The notes under the pieces: generated by a model
The model's database searches: none
Told to the model about the DNA's origin: nothing
The model's input: the letters and a program-made list of their open reading frames with translations, nothing else
Translations under genes and position numbers: made by a program
Shown: positions 18,430 to 27,124 of the stretch, one piece after another
Layout of the letters: every line of letters starts with the position of its first letter
Position numbering within the stretch: position 1 is the first letter of the stretch
DNA from: Hyphomicrobiales bacterium
GTDB lineage: Bacteria; Pseudomonadota; Alphaproteobacteria; Rhizobiales; Xanthobacteraceae
DNA: 33,115 nucleotides
Assembly: GCA_017305455.1 (NCBI GenBank)
Contig: JAFKKO010000145.1
Span: 1 to 33,115 of the forward strand
Direction of reading: 5' to 3'

Positions 18430-18634
18430 CAAAGACTCCTCGCGGGCGCGTTGTGCGCCGCACGAAAGGGCCACATGTTGACCATTCGGAGCCGGGGCGC
18501 AAGAGGGCATCTTGGCCTTATCCCCTCGCAGGCAGAGGGGTAGCGGCGGTCAAACGGGGCGCCATGATGAGACTTATATGGTTACCAATTCCTTTCCGGC
18601 AATCGGCAGGGCTGGTTCGCCGGCCGCCGCGGGC
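18430..18634. other. Gap between hprK and the EIIA gene
   Basis: About 205 bp. A small hairpin CCCCTC/GAGGGG (18522-18540) lies 3' of hprK on the minus strand and resembles a lone end module of the palindromic repeat. It may partly separate transcription of hprK from that of EIIA-ptsH. No gene is visible. Confidence 0.45.
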
Positions 18635-19093
18635 TTAGCCTGTCGTCAGGAAAGCCAGCACCAGCGGCAGCGCCCGATGGCCGGCCGCCACCGGTATTCG
18701 CGGCAATTCCACCCCGGAAATCAACATTCGCAGCGCCTCCGGCCCCGGCAGGCGCGCGCCGTCGGGGGCGGCGAGATCGACCACCAGGCCCACCGGCGCC
18801 TCGGGCACAAAGTCGCAGCGGCGCAGCCCGAGCCCGCGGATCTCGATCAGGCCGGCCAGTTCGGGGACCGCGAGGACCATCAGGGTCCCGTCCTGATTGA
18901 TGAGACGAACGCGATCGTCGCCCACCAGCACGGCGGGCGACACGATGCCGGCGCGTCCCGCGAGGATCAGGTCGAACACCAGGCTGGACTTGCCGCTGCC
19001 GGAGGCGCCGCGAATGAGGATGGCGTGCTCGCCGACCTTGACCGCCGAGCCGTGGATGCTGGGCTGGGTGCTGGGCCTGTCGTTTCCCGTCAT
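18635..19093 (-). CDS. hprK: Short-form HPr kinase/phosphorylase
   Basis: A 152-residue protein that corresponds only to the catalytic domain of HprK, the size usual in alphaproteobacteria; Firmicute HprK is about 310 residues. The P-loop RGASGSGKSS (residues 28-37) and the EIRGLG signature, followed by LRRCDFVPEAPVG, are present. It phosphorylates HPr at the regulatory serine (Ser59 here) and can remove it. It overlaps the chvG stop by 4 nt, so the sensor kinase and HprK are translationally coupled. Confidence 0.93.
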   Translation of the reverse strand: MTGNDRPSTQPSIHGSAVKVGEHAILIRGASGSGKSSLVFDLILAGRAGIVSPAVLVGDDRVRLINQDGTLMVLAVPELAGLIEIRGLGLRRCDFVPEAPVGLVVDLAAPDGARLPGPEALRMLISGVELPRIPVAAGHRALPLVLAFLTTG

Positions 19094-20886
19094 ATCGCGG
19101 GCAGCCGCACCGTGAAGCGCGCGCCGGCGATCCGCGCATCGCCGTCGGCATCGGCCGGGCCGGCACGGTTCTCGGCCCAGATCCTGCCGCCATGGGCCTC
19201 GATGATCTGCTTGGAGATCGACAGGCCGAGACCGGAATTCTGGCCGAAGCCCTGATGCGGTCGGTCGGTGTAAAAGCGCTCGAAGATCTTCTCCAGCGCG
19301 CCGGGGCGGATGCCGGTGCCGTCGTCGTCGATCACGATCTCGATCTCGGTCTTGCGGCGGCGGCAGGTGACGCGGACCTTGGCGCCCGGCTCGGAGAACG
19401 ACTGCGCGTTGGCGAGCAGGTTGGAGATTACCTGCCCGAGCCGCGAGTCATGACCCGGCACCGAGAAGCTGTCGGTGCGCGGACCCTCGAAGCGGGTCTC
19501 GACCTTCACGTTGTTGCCCTGCCGCGTTTCGTTGGCGACCGAGGTCAGCGTCTCGAGCAGGCGGCGGACATCGACCGGCTCGGCGTCCTGCCGCTGCAGT
19601 TCGGCATCGAGGCGGCTGGCGTCGGAGATGTCGGAGATCAGGCGGTCGAGCCGGCGCACGTCATGCTCGATCACCGCGAGCAGGCGATTGCGGCTGTCGT
19701 CGGAACGCGCCAGCGGCAGCGTTTCCACCGCCGAGCGCATCGAGGTCAGTGGGTTCTTCAGTTCGTGGGCGACATCGGCGGCGAAACGCTCGATGCCTTC
19801 GATGCGGTTGTAGAGCGCGTCGGTCATGTCGCGCAGCGCGCCGGACAGATGGCCGATCTCGTCGCTGCGGCGGGAGAAGTCGGGAATTTCGACGCGGGTC
19901 TTGATGCGGCGGCGGACGCGCTCGGCGCTTTCGGCGAGGCGGCGCACCGGCCCCGCGATGGTCGAGGCGAGCAGCAGCGACAGCGCGATCATCACCACGG
20001 CGGCGATACCGAATACTTTCAGAATGGCGAGGCGTTCGGCGGTCACCATCTGGTCGATGTCATCGCCCTGCGTCGAGAGCATCAGCGCGCCGTGCACGGC
20101 GCGGAAGCGCTGCACCGGCACCGCGACCGAGACGATCACCTCGCCGCGGTCGTTGATCCGCACCATGCTGTCCTTGCGGCCGTCGAGCGCCTGATGCACC
20201 TCGGCGTAGCCGTTGCCGTTCTCCGGACCGAGCTCGCGATAGAGCGGCAGGTCGCCGCGATTGAGCCAGGTGCGGATTGCGATCATGGTGCGCTCGGCAA
20301 GGCCGGGCTTGTCGGCGGAGGGCGGCGGCAGTTCGAAACGCAGCACGTCGCCGCGGCCGTAGAGATTGCGGCTGTCGAGCAGCAGCACGCCGTCGCGGTC
20401 ATAGATGCGGGCGCGCGTCTTGGTCGGTGAGATCAGGCGGCGCAGCACCGGGGCAACGCGCTCCGGATTGATCGGAAAATCGAGGTTGGAGAGGATTTCC
20501 TCGGCGGGGCCGAGCGATTCGCCGGTCTTCAGATCGGTGAGGCGGTCGGGATCGACGGTGATGGTATTGGTCTCGACCGTCGCGGAAGCCGCGATCGCAC
20601 CCGAGATGATCTCGGCCTGCACCAGCAGACTCTGCGCGCGCGCATCGATCAGGCCGGCGCGGAATTGCGAGAGATACATGATGCCGACGACCAGCGCGAT
20701 CAGGCCGATCAGGTTGAGCGAGACGATGCGGCGGGTGAGGCTGGAGAAGGTCAGCGCGACCAGATACTGGCCGGCGCGCTGCAGCAGATGGCGCGGCTGC
20801 CAGTTGCGGCGCTGCTCCGTCTCCTCGGTGCCGACGGCAACGTCGATCTCGGAGGCGGTCATCGCCCCGGCGCGATCGTCGTCCAT
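19090..20886 (-). CDS. chvG: Sensor histidine kinase ChvG
   Basis: A 598-residue membrane sensor. Membrane helices lie at about 54-72 and 289-311 and flank a periplasmic sensing domain of about 215 residues. HAMP linker follows, then the H-box FAADVAHELKNPLTS with His374, and the N, G1 and G2 boxes (NLLANAQSF, DDDGTGI, GLGLSISKQI). ChvG/ExoS kinases sense acidity or envelope conditions and are held inactive by ExoR in Rhizobium and Agrobacterium. The ATG at 20886 was chosen; the longer frame starts with TTG at 20922. The gene lies about 150 bp after chvI. Confidence 0.93.
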   Translation of the reverse strand: MDDDRAGAMTASEIDVAVGTEETEQRRNWQPRHLLQRAGQYLVALTFSSLTRRIVSLNLIGLIALVVGIMYLSQFRAGLIDARAQSLLVQAEIISGAIAASATVETNTITVDPDRLTDLKTGESLGPAEEILSNLDFPINPERVAPVLRRLISPTKTRARIYDRDGVLLLDSRNLYGRGDVLRFELPPPSADKPGLAERTMIAIRTWLNRGDLPLYRELGPENGNGYAEVHQALDGRKDSMVRINDRGEVIVSVAVPVQRFRAVHGALMLSTQGDDIDQMVTAERLAILKVFGIAAVVMIALSLLLASTIAGPVRRLAESAERVRRRIKTRVEIPDFSRRSDEIGHLSGALRDMTDALYNRIEGIERFAADVAHELKNPLTSMRSAVETLPLARSDDSRNRLLAVIEHDVRRLDRLISDISDASRLDAELQRQDAEPVDVRRLLETLTSVANETRQGNNVKVETRFEGPRTDSFSVPGHDSRLGQVISNLLANAQSFSEPGAKVRVTCRRRKTEIEIVIDDDGTGIRPGALEKIFERFYTDRPHQGFGQNSGLGLSISKQIIEAHGGRIWAENRAGPADADGDARIAGARFTVRLPAI

Positions 20887-21038
20887 GGTTTGATCCGGCT
20901 GCGTTCGATCGAGCAATCGCAAACCCGCCTTGGTTGCTATCCTAGGTCATGTGCTTCGGGCGCGATCCTCGGCCCACACCCGAATGATTGCAGAACCGCC
21001 GCGCCGGGCCGGTCGCGGCGGAGGAACGTTGCGATGCG

Positions 21039-21743
21039 TCAGGCGGCTTCCTTGAAGCGATAGCCGACGCCGTAGAGCGTTTCGATCATCTCGAAATCGT
21101 CGTCGACCACCTTGAACTTCTTGCGCAGTCGCTTGATGTGGCTGTCGATGGTGCGGTCGTCGACATAGACCTGGTCGTCATAGGCGGCGTCCATCAGCGC
21201 GTTGCGGCTCTTCACCACGCCCGGACGCTGCGCCAGCGCCTGCAGGATCAGGAACTCGGTCACGGTCAGCGTCACCGGCTCGTTCTTCCAGGTGCAGGTG
21301 TGGCGCTCGGGGTCCATGCGCAGCAGGCCGCGCTCCAGCGCCTTGGTGTCGAGCTCCTTCTGCTGGGCGGCCGGATCCTTCGGCACCGCGCGGCGCAGCA
21401 CCGCCTTGACGCGCTCGACCAAAAGGCGCTGGGAGAATGGTTTGCGGATGAAGTCGTCGGCGCCCATCTTGAGGCCGAACAGCTCGTCGATTTCCTCGTC
21501 CTTGGAGGTGAGGAAAATTACCGGCAGATCGGATTTTTGCCGCAGCCGCCGCAGGGTCTCCATGCCATCCATGCGCGGCATCTTGATGTCGAGGATCGCC
21601 ATGTCCGGCGGCGAGGTCTTGAAGCCCTCGAGCGCGGAGGCTCCGTCGGTATAGGTCATGATCCGGTAGCCTTCGGCCTCCAGTGCAATTGAGACCGAGG
21701 TCAGGATGTTGCGGTCGTCATCGACGAGAGCGATTGTTGGCAT
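21039..21743 (-). CDS. chvI: Response regulator ChvI
   Basis: A 234-residue OmpR/PhoB-type regulator. The receiver has the acidic pocket VDDD (8-10) and phospho-acceptor Asp52 in [12 protein letters not shown]. Thr and Lys of the switch lie in FLTSKD and FIRKPFS. The winged-helix DNA-binding domain covers about 135-230, with [18 protein letters not shown] as the recognition helix region. Its partner is ChvG immediately downstream. In rhizobia the ChvG-ChvI pair controls envelope and exopolysaccharide genes and has been linked to central metabolism. Confidence 0.95.
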   Translation of the reverse strand: MPTIALVDDDRNILTSVSIALEAEGYRIMTYTDGASALEGFKTSPPDMAILDIKMPRMDGMETLRRLRQKSDLPVIFLTSKDEEIDELFGLKMGADDFIRKPFSQRLLVERVKAVLRRAVPKDPAAQQKELDTKALERGLLRMDPERHTCTWKNEPVTLTVTEFLILQALAQRPGVVKSRNALMDAAYDDQVYVDDRTIDSHIKRLRKKFKVVDDDFEMIETLYGVGYRFKEAA

Positions 21744-21976
21744 AGGTCACTTTTCCGAAACTTGTTTGCGGACGGCTCCCCGGTTCAAGCCAAGGATGCC
21801 GAACAAAATAAGGCAGAGTTGCCGACGCCACGAGCTATGCAAAGCTGGGCTGAAATGTGGCCCAGGTTCCTTGAACACGGATTTGACGCCACTTTCTGTC
21901 AATATAACCCCGAAATCGGCAAAAGAACCCCCCGCAGCCGAAAAAAACCAACAGATTCAGGGAAGGATCCGCAACG
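21744..21976. other. Divergent control region chvI / HugZ-like gene
   Basis: A 233-bp gap that must contain both promoters. It is relatively A-rich near 21910-21965 compared with the flanking genes. GGAAGGA, about 9 nt before the ATG at 21977, is the likely ribosome binding site for the plus gene. No clear operator was recognised. Confidence 0.45.
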
Positions 21977-22711
21977 ATGATGCCGACACCGGGAGTGAAA
22001 TCCGCCGATATCGTCCGTTCGCTGCTGCGCCGCAGCCGGCAGGGCGCGCTCGCCACCCTGATGGCGGAGGGCGGCGATCCTTATTGCTCGCTGGTGACGA
22101 CCGCGACGGATACCGACGGTTCGCCCTTGCTGCTGATCTCGCGCCTCGCGGTCCATACCAAAAACATCCTGGCCGATCCGCGGGTCTCGCTGATGCTGGA
22201 CGAGCGCGCGCCGGGCGATCCTTTGGAAGGTGCGCGGATCATGGTTGCGGGGATCGCGCGGCAGGCCGACGAAACGATGCCATCGGTGCGGCGGCGTTAT
22301 CTCGCGGCGCAGCCGGGGGCGGAGGGGTTCGCCGATTTTCCGGATTTCGCCTTCTTCCGGATCGAGGTGAAGGGCGCGCATCTGGTCGCGGGCTTCGGCC
22401 GCATCGTCGATCTCAGACCTGAACAGTTTCTCACCAGTCTCGATGGCGCGGAGACACTGGTCGCGGCCGAAGCCGATATCGTCGCGCATATGAACGAGGA
22501 TCACCGCGAGGCGATGGCACTCTATGCCACGCGCCTGCTTGGCGCCGAGGCGGGTAACTGGCGCTGCACCGGCTGCGATCCGGAGGGGCTCGATCTGCAG
22601 GACGACCGCCGGACCTTGCGGCTGGTTTTTCCGCAGCGCATCACCGAGCCGATGGCGTTGCGAAAAACACTGAGGGAACTGGCCGAGCTTGCCCGGTCGC
22701 AGGCGGCCTGA
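21977..22711 (+). CDS. HugZ-like FMN-binding split-barrel protein with DUF2470 tail
   Basis: A 244-residue protein of the pyridoxamine-phosphate-oxidase-like split barrel family. Residues 10-150 contain RRSRQGALATLM and the LLLISRLAVHTKNI segment usual for this fold. Residues about 165-240 form a DUF2470-type domain (IVAHMNEDHREAMALYA, GCDPEGLDL). HugZ relatives bind haem and support haem degradation, but many members have no proven activity, so the role here is open. ATG codons at 21977 and 21980 are both possible. A hairpin follows at 22720-22736. Confidence 0.82.
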   Translation: MMPTPGVKSADIVRSLLRRSRQGALATLMAEGGDPYCSLVTTATDTDGSPLLLISRLAVHTKNILADPRVSLMLDERAPGDPLEGARIMVAGIARQADETMPSVRRRYLAAQPGAEGFADFPDFAFFRIEVKGAHLVAGFGRIVDLRPEQFLTSLDGAETLVAAEADIVAHMNEDHREAMALYATRLLGAEAGNWRCTGCDPEGLDLQDDRRTLRLVFPQRITEPMALRKTLRELAELARSQAA

Positions 22712-22719
22712 TGGCGGCT

Positions 22720-22736
22720 GCGGCCATTTTGGCCGC
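22720..22736 (+). terminator. 7-bp hairpin after the HugZ-like gene
   Basis: GCGGCCA and TGGCCGC pair around a TTT loop 9 nt beyond the stop codon. No U-run follows; it is a weak terminator candidate before pckA. Confidence 0.4.
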
Positions 22737-22879
22737 GATCACAGGAAAACCGGAATCACGCATTCGTCTGATGGGGCGCACGACTAAAGGCTGAGCGCGG
22801 GGCGTCATGATCCTGCACTAAGCTTTCCGACCTCGGAAAAACAATCACACGCCCAGGCGCGGCTTATGGGAGAGCTTTC

Positions 22880-24496
22880 GTGAAGGAAACCGGTGTGCGT
22901 AACAGCGCCTTCGGCGCCGACAAATTCGGGTTCAGGAATCTGGCGGAGGTGTACTGGAATCTGGGAACGGCGCCGCTCTACGAGCACGCGCTGCGCAACA
23001 ACGAGGCTGAACTCACCGCCGATGGCGCGCTGTGCGCCGAGACCGGCGTGTTCACCGGCCGCAGTCCGAAGGACAAGTTCACCGTTCGCGATGCCAATAC
23101 CGACGGCACGATGTGGTGGGCCGGCAACCAGTCGATCACGCCCGAGCAGTTCCAGGCGCTGCATGAGGACTTCATTGCGCACGCCGAGGGCATGACGCTG
23201 TTCGCGCAGGATCTCCATGGCGGCGCCGATCCGAAATTCCACATCAAGGTGCGGGTCTATACCGAGCTCGCCTGGCACTCGCTGTTCATCCGCACGCTGC
23301 TGCGCCGCCCCGAGGCGGCCGAGCTTGCCGACTTCACGCCGGAGCTGACCATTGTCGATCTGCCGAGCTTCCGCGCCGATCCGAAACGCCACGGCGTGCG
23401 TTCGGAAAACGTGGTCGCGATCGATTTCACCCGCAAGATCGTGCTGATCGGCGGCAGCCGCTATGCCGGCGAAATGAAGAAGTCAGTGTTCACCACGCTG
23501 AACTATTATCTGCCGGCGCAGGGCGTGATGCCGATGCATTGCTCGGCCAATGTCGGCTCCGAGGGCGACTCGGCGATCTTCTTCGGCCTGTCCGGCACCG
23601 GCAAGACCACGCTGTCTGCGGACCCCGCGCGCACGCTGATCGGCGACGACGAGCATGGCTGGGGCGAGAGCGGCATCTTCAATTTCGAGGGCGGCTGCTA
23701 CGCCAAGACCATCAAGCTGTCGCAGGAGGCGGAGCCGGCGATCTATGACGCCAGCATGCGCTTCGGCGCGGTGCTGGAAAACGTCGTGATCGATCCTCTG
23801 ACCCGCAAGCCGGATTTCGACGACGGCTCCAAGACCGAGAACACCCGCTCGGCCTATCCGCTCGATTTCATTCCCAATGCGTCGAAGACCGGACGCGCCG
23901 GCCAGCCGCGCAATCTGGTGATGCTCGCCGCCGACGCCTTCGGCGTGTTGCCGCCGATCGCCAAGCTCAATCCGGCGCAGGCGATGTATCACTTCCTGTC
24001 CGGCTACACCGCGAAGGTCGCCGGCACCGAGCGCGGTCTCGGCTCCGAGCCGCAGCCGGAATTCTCCGCCTGCTTCGGCGCGCCGTTCCTGCCGCGCGAC
24101 CCGACCGAATACGGCCAGATGCTGCGCGAACTGATCGCGCGGCACAATGTCGATTGCTGGCTGGTCAACACCGGCTGGACCGGCGGCAAATATGGCGTCG
24201 GCAGCCGCATGCCGATCAAGGTGACGCGCGCGCTGCTCTCCGCCGCGCTCGACGGCTCGCTGCGCAGCGTGAAATTCCGCACCGATCCTTACTTTGGCTT
24301 CGCGGTGCCGACCTCGCTGCCGGGCGTGCCGTCCGACATCCTCGATCCGGTCAATACCTGGGCCGACAAGGCCGAGTTCGACAAGACCGCGCGCGCGCTG
24401 GTCGGCATGTTCCAGAAGAACTTCGCCAAATTCGAGAGCCACGTCGATGCCGAGGTGCTCGCCGCCGCGCCCGAGGCGAAGCTCGCGGCGGAGTGA
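22880..24496 (+). CDS. pckA: Phosphoenolpyruvate carboxykinase (ATP)
   Basis: A 538-residue cytosolic enzyme catalysing oxaloacetate + ATP to PEP + ADP + CO2, the first committed step of gluconeogenesis. Seen are TGRSPKDKF, the phosphate loop [13 protein letters not shown], the metal-binding GDDEHGW, and [17 protein letters not shown] near the C-terminus. Length is normal for the ATP type. The start is GTG at 22880, with GGGAGAG 5 nt upstream. In rhizobia pckA is typically next to chvI-chvG and the PTS genes. Here a HugZ-like gene lies between them. PEP made by PckA is also the phosphate donor of the PTS chain. Confidence 0.97.
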   Translation: MKETGVRNSAFGADKFGFRNLAEVYWNLGTAPLYEHALRNNEAELTADGALCAETGVFTGRSPKDKFTVRDANTDGTMWWAGNQSITPEQFQALHEDFIAHAEGMTLFAQDLHGGADPKFHIKVRVYTELAWHSLFIRTLLRRPEAAELADFTPELTIVDLPSFRADPKRHGVRSENVVAIDFTRKIVLIGGSRYAGEMKKSVFTTLNYYLPAQGVMPMHCSANVGSEGDSAIFFGLSGTGKTTLSADPARTLIGDDEHGWGESGIFNFEGGCYAKTIKLSQEAEPAIYDASMRFGAVLENVVIDPLTRKPDFDDGSKTENTRSAYPLDFIPNASKTGRAGQPRNLVMLAADAFGVLPPIAKLNPAQAMYHFLSGYTAKVAGTERGLGSEPQPEFSACFGAPFLPRDPTEYGQMLRELIARHNVDCWLVNTGWTGGKYGVGSRMPIKVTRALLSAALDGSLRSVKFRTDPYFGFAVPTSLPGVPSDILDPVNTWADKAEFDKTARALVGMFQKNFAKFESHVDAEVLAAAPEAKLAAE

Positions 24497-24515
24497 GGCC
24501 GGCGGTCGATCGATG

Positions 24516-24549
24516 CAAAGGGCGCTGTTTCGCAGCCGCCCTTTGTTTT
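24516..24549 (+). terminator. Intrinsic terminator of pckA
   Basis: CAAAGGGCG (24516-24524) pairs perfectly with CGCCCTTTG (24537-24545) and is followed by TTTTG. It lies 20 nt after the pckA stop and just before the end of the convergent tautomerase gene. Confidence 0.85.
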
Positions 24550-24553
24550 GAAG

Positions 24554-24775
24554 TTATCTGCCGTTGCGCTGCATCGCCTTGCCGTCGGCGCTGGTGAGCG
24601 CCTTGCCGCCGATGCCCCATTCGCCGCTCGCGACTTCGTGAATGCGCACCCATGTGACGCCGCGCATCGCTTCGCCTTCGACCTGCACCATCGCATCGGT
24701 GACCTTGCGGATCATGTCCTGTTTCTGGCTTTTCTCGAACACGCCTTCGACCAGCTCGATATTGACCAATGGCAT
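24554..24775 (-). CDS. 4-oxalocrotonate tautomerase family protein
   Basis: A 73-residue enzyme of the tautomerase superfamily. After Met removal the N-terminal Pro (MPLVNIELVEGVF) is the catalytic base. VTWVRIHEVASGEWGIGGK supplies the region that holds the conserved Arg in relatives. Small members act on keto-enol substrates in aromatic degradation or detoxification; the substrate here is unknown. The ATG at 24775 has GGAGA about 6 nt upstream. The gene is divergent from an HxlR regulator, which probably controls it. Confidence 0.88.
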   Translation of the reverse strand: MPLVNIELVEGVFEKSQKQDMIRKVTDAMVQVEGEAMRGVTWVRIHEVASGEWGIGGKALTSADGKAMQRNGR

Positions 24776-24850
24776 TGTCGTTCTCCATTGCTTGATTTGC
24801 GGTCGTCTCGCCGCCAAGTCGGCATTCTCAGATCCTTTTGGAGGAGCCGG

Positions 24851-24893
24851 CCAGTTCACGAACTGAATCGGTCCGGTACAGAATCTGAACTGG
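24851..24893. promoter_or_regulatory. Candidate HxlR operator between tautomerase and regulator
   Basis: A perfect palindrome CAGTTC-AC-GAACTG (24852-24865) is followed by a third half-site GAACTGG (24887-24893). CCAGTTC at 24851 and GAACTGG at 24887 also pair as a wider dyad. The group sits in the middle of a 167-bp divergent promoter region, as expected for the operator of a local dimeric regulator. Confidence 0.45.
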
Positions 24894-24942
24894 TGGCGAT
24901 GACGGAGAAGGCGTAAAACGCGGACATCATCCGAGCGTGGTG

Positions 24943-25650
24943 ATGCCGATGGCCGAAGGCAGCTACAGCCAGTTTTGCCCCGTCGCGATGGCGTGCGAAA
25001 TTCTCTGCACACGATGGACGCTGATCGTTTTGCGCGAACTGGTTTGCGGATCGACGCGGTTCAACGAATTGCGCCGCGGTGTGCCGCGGATGTCGCCGGC
25101 GCTGTTATCGAAACGGCTCAAGGAGCTTGAGGCGGCCGGCATCGTCGCCCGGCTGAAATCGGCGGCGGGTTCCGATCTTTACGAATATCGTCTGACGGCT
25201 GCCGGGCAGGAGCTCAAGCCGATCATCGAACAGGTCGGCCTGTGGGGCCATAGATGGATCACCACCCAATCGTCGCTGGAGAATCTGGATCCCAGTCTGC
25301 TGATGTGGGACATCCGGCGCCGGATCGTGCCGCAAGCGATGCCGTCGCGGCGCCGCCATACCATCCAGATCATCCTGAAGGATTTGCCGGAGAACCGGCG
25401 CAACTGGTGGCTCGTGGTCGGGCCCGGCGACGAGGTCGATCTGTGTGTGATCGATCCGGGGTTTGAAGTCGATCTCTATCTGGTCACGGACCTGCGGACG
25501 ATGACGGAAATCTGGATGGGCTACACGACGATTGCTCGGGCGAGGCAAAACGACAGTCTGGCGGTGACCGGCAGCCGCGCGCTTGAGGCCGGCCTTGCGG
25601 ACTGGTTGGGCCTGAGCAGCTTCGCCGGGATCGAAAAACACGTCGCCTGA
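24943..25650 (+). CDS. HxlR-family transcriptional regulator with C-terminal ligand-type domain
   Basis: A 235-residue protein. Residues about 10-100 form an HxlR winged helix (CPVAMACEILCTRWTLIVLREL, FNELRRGVPRMSPALLSKRLKELEAAGIV) with the characteristic early Cys residues. Residues about 115-230 form a second domain, resembling a sterol-carrier or SCP2-like module (WWLVVGPGDEVDLCVIDPGFEVDLY), which may bind a ligand. Four in-frame starts are clustered (GTG 24937 and 24940, ATG 24943 and 24949) with no decisive ribosome binding site. Context suggests that it controls the divergent tautomerase gene. Confidence 0.85.
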   Translation: MPMAEGSYSQFCPVAMACEILCTRWTLIVLRELVCGSTRFNELRRGVPRMSPALLSKRLKELEAAGIVARLKSAAGSDLYEYRLTAAGQELKPIIEQVGLWGHRWITTQSSLENLDPSLLMWDIRRRIVPQAMPSRRRHTIQIILKDLPENRRNWWLVVGPGDEVDLCVIDPGFEVDLYLVTDLRTMTEIWMGYTTIARARQNDSLAVTGSRALEAGLADWLGLSSFAGIEKHVA

Positions 25651-25765
25651 GCGGGGCAGGAAATCGGCATTAAAATCGTGGTGCGAAATCCCGCGAGCGC
25701 TGTTCAGCCGCTGCGTTCTTTCCAGTGGGGCGAGGGCGCGCGCGCCGGGTCGTCAGATAAACCTC

Positions 25766-25794
25766 TTGTCATTAGAACAAATTAAGAACATATT
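25766..25794 (+). promoter_or_regulatory. Sigma70-type promoter with a LexA (SOS) box in its spacer
   Basis: TTGTCA (25766-25771) and CATATT (25789-25794) are separated by 17 nt, a fair -35/-10 pair. In between lies GAAC-AAATTAA-GAAC (25775-25789), a perfect match to the direct-repeat LexA box of alphaproteobacteria (GAAC-N7-GAAC, equivalently GTTC-N7-GTTC). A repressor bound there would block RNA polymerase. The surrounding DNA is markedly AT-rich. Confidence 0.7.
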
Positions 25795-25873
25795 TACAAG
25801 TCATTGATAAATCATTGTGATTCGATGCTGTGCAGCTACCACATCTTGGGCCGTCGCTGTTTGTGAGGACCAT

Positions 25874-26305
25874 ATGTCCAATATTGCTTTCGACACCATG
25901 GCGCTGACGCGCATCGCCGACTTCGCCCGCACGCTGAGCCGCCTGCATGCGAGCGCGCGCCGTCAGGTCATCGATGACGACCAGATCGACCGCGAGTTCA
26001 ACGCGGTCTGCCAGTCGATCTGGGGCTACACCACCGACGATCTGATGGACGATATGCTCTCGCCTGCCGATCACGATTTTCTCGATACGCTGGACGAAGC
26101 GCGGGCGCGGATCTTCGCGGCGGAGCAGGGCTACGACCTTGTCGGCGACGAGGGCATTCTCACCGACTGGTGGGGCTATTGCTGGATGATCCTTGCCGAA
26201 CAGCGCGGCCTGCTGACGCCGGAGAACAAGGCGCTGGCGCGGATGGAGATGGAAGAGAAATATCTCGCCGCGCCGAACGTGATCGGCGTCATTGTCGGGC
26301 GGTGA
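25874..26305 (+). CDS. Uncharacterised acidic protein, probably SOS-controlled
   Basis: A 143-residue protein whose family is not recognised. It is acidic (26 Asp/Glu against 13 Arg/Lys by count), with no signal peptide or membrane helix. An N-terminal helix rich in Arg and Leu (residues 10-30) is followed by an acidic middle (DDLMDDMLSPADHDF) and an aromatic cluster, TDWWGYCWMI. GAGGA lies 4 nt before the ATG at 25874, which fixes the start over an upstream in-frame ATG at 25817. The promoter carries a perfect LexA box 85 bp upstream, so expression probably rises on DNA damage. Function unknown; a DNA-mimic or checkpoint role would be speculation. Confidence 0.8.
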   Translation: MSNIAFDTMALTRIADFARTLSRLHASARRQVIDDDQIDREFNAVCQSIWGYTTDDLMDDMLSPADHDFLDTLDEARARIFAAEQGYDLVGDEGILTDWWGYCWMILAEQRGLLTPENKALARMEMEEKYLAAPNVIGVIVGR

Positions 26306-26329
26306 GAATCTTTTCGCTGCTGCTCTGCG

Positions 26330-27124
26330 TTACAGCCGCGCGCGGGTCTTTGATGCGACGGCGCCCTGTGGTGCGGTCGCAGCCTTCGGCGCGATGCTCT
26401 GCGGCAGCGAGCCGGTGATGTCGCGCGCGGCGTCGTTCGCCACATCGACCGCAACCGGCGCGACCTTGATCTCGCCGAGCTTGGCGCGGACATCGGCGGT
26501 CAGGCCGGGATAGTTCGCGACCGGAATGAACTCGGTGGTCTGGCCGTTGCCGCCGCGCACGCCGGAATAGGCGACGAGGCCGCTGGCGGTGGCGACCACG
26601 TCGCCGGGCCGCAGCGTGGTATCGAGCGACAGATCAACCGACGCAAGGCCGGCCGGATCGCGGCCGTTGCAGGTGCAGCCGGCCTTCAGCGCCTTGCGAT
26701 AGGCGAAGGCGTTCGGCATTTCGCTGTAGCGCTCGCCGCTCGCGGCGGTCGCGCCTTCGATGCTGCCGCCGAAAAACACCTTGGTCGGGCTCGCCGGGCA
26801 GAACGACTGGCACATCTGCGCGTGGGTCGCGCCGGATTGCGGCGTCAGCGGAAAATACTTGCCGTCGCAGGTGCGCACGCAATAGGCCGCGCCGCGACCG
26901 CTGCTCGCGGGCGTCGGGGCCGGCGCGTGGGCGTCGTCGCCGAACAGGCCGGAGAACGGGCTGGACGGCTGCGCGGGAGCGGTGTTGCGTGGCTGATCGC
27001 CGAACAGGAAATCGAAGAAGCCGGCGCTGGCCGCGCGCGGCGCGGCGCTGATCGGAAGCGCCAGCATGAGCGCAAGCATCGCGGGACCGAGCCGCCGATG
27101 CGGAACAGGCAGACTCTGACGCAA
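26330..27124 (-). CDS. DUF2865-domain exported protein
   Basis: A 264-residue protein with an N-terminal export signal (basic MRQSLPVPHRRLGP, then hydrophobic to about AASA). The Cys-rich core, AAYCVRTCDGKYFPL, CQSFCPASPTKVFFG and CTCNGRDPAG, is typical of DUF2865, a family found mainly in Rhizobiales with no assigned function. The four paired cysteines suggest disulfides in the periplasm. The start is TTG at 27124, with GGAG 6 nt before it; the next ATG (27079) would lose the basic part of the signal. The C-terminus is a low-complexity Ala/Thr/Pro tail. Confidence 0.85.
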   Translation of the reverse strand: MRQSLPVPHRRLGPAMLALMLALPISAAPRAASAGFFDFLFGDQPRNTAPAQPSSPFSGLFGDDAHAPAPTPASSGRGAAYCVRTCDGKYFPLTPQSGATHAQMCQSFCPASPTKVFFGGSIEGATAASGERYSEMPNAFAYRKALKAGCTCNGRDPAGLASVDLSLDTTLRPGDVVATASGLVAYSGVRGGNGQTTEFIPVANYPGLTADVRAKLGEIKVAPVAVDVANDAARDITGSLPQSIAPKAATAPQGAVASKTRARL

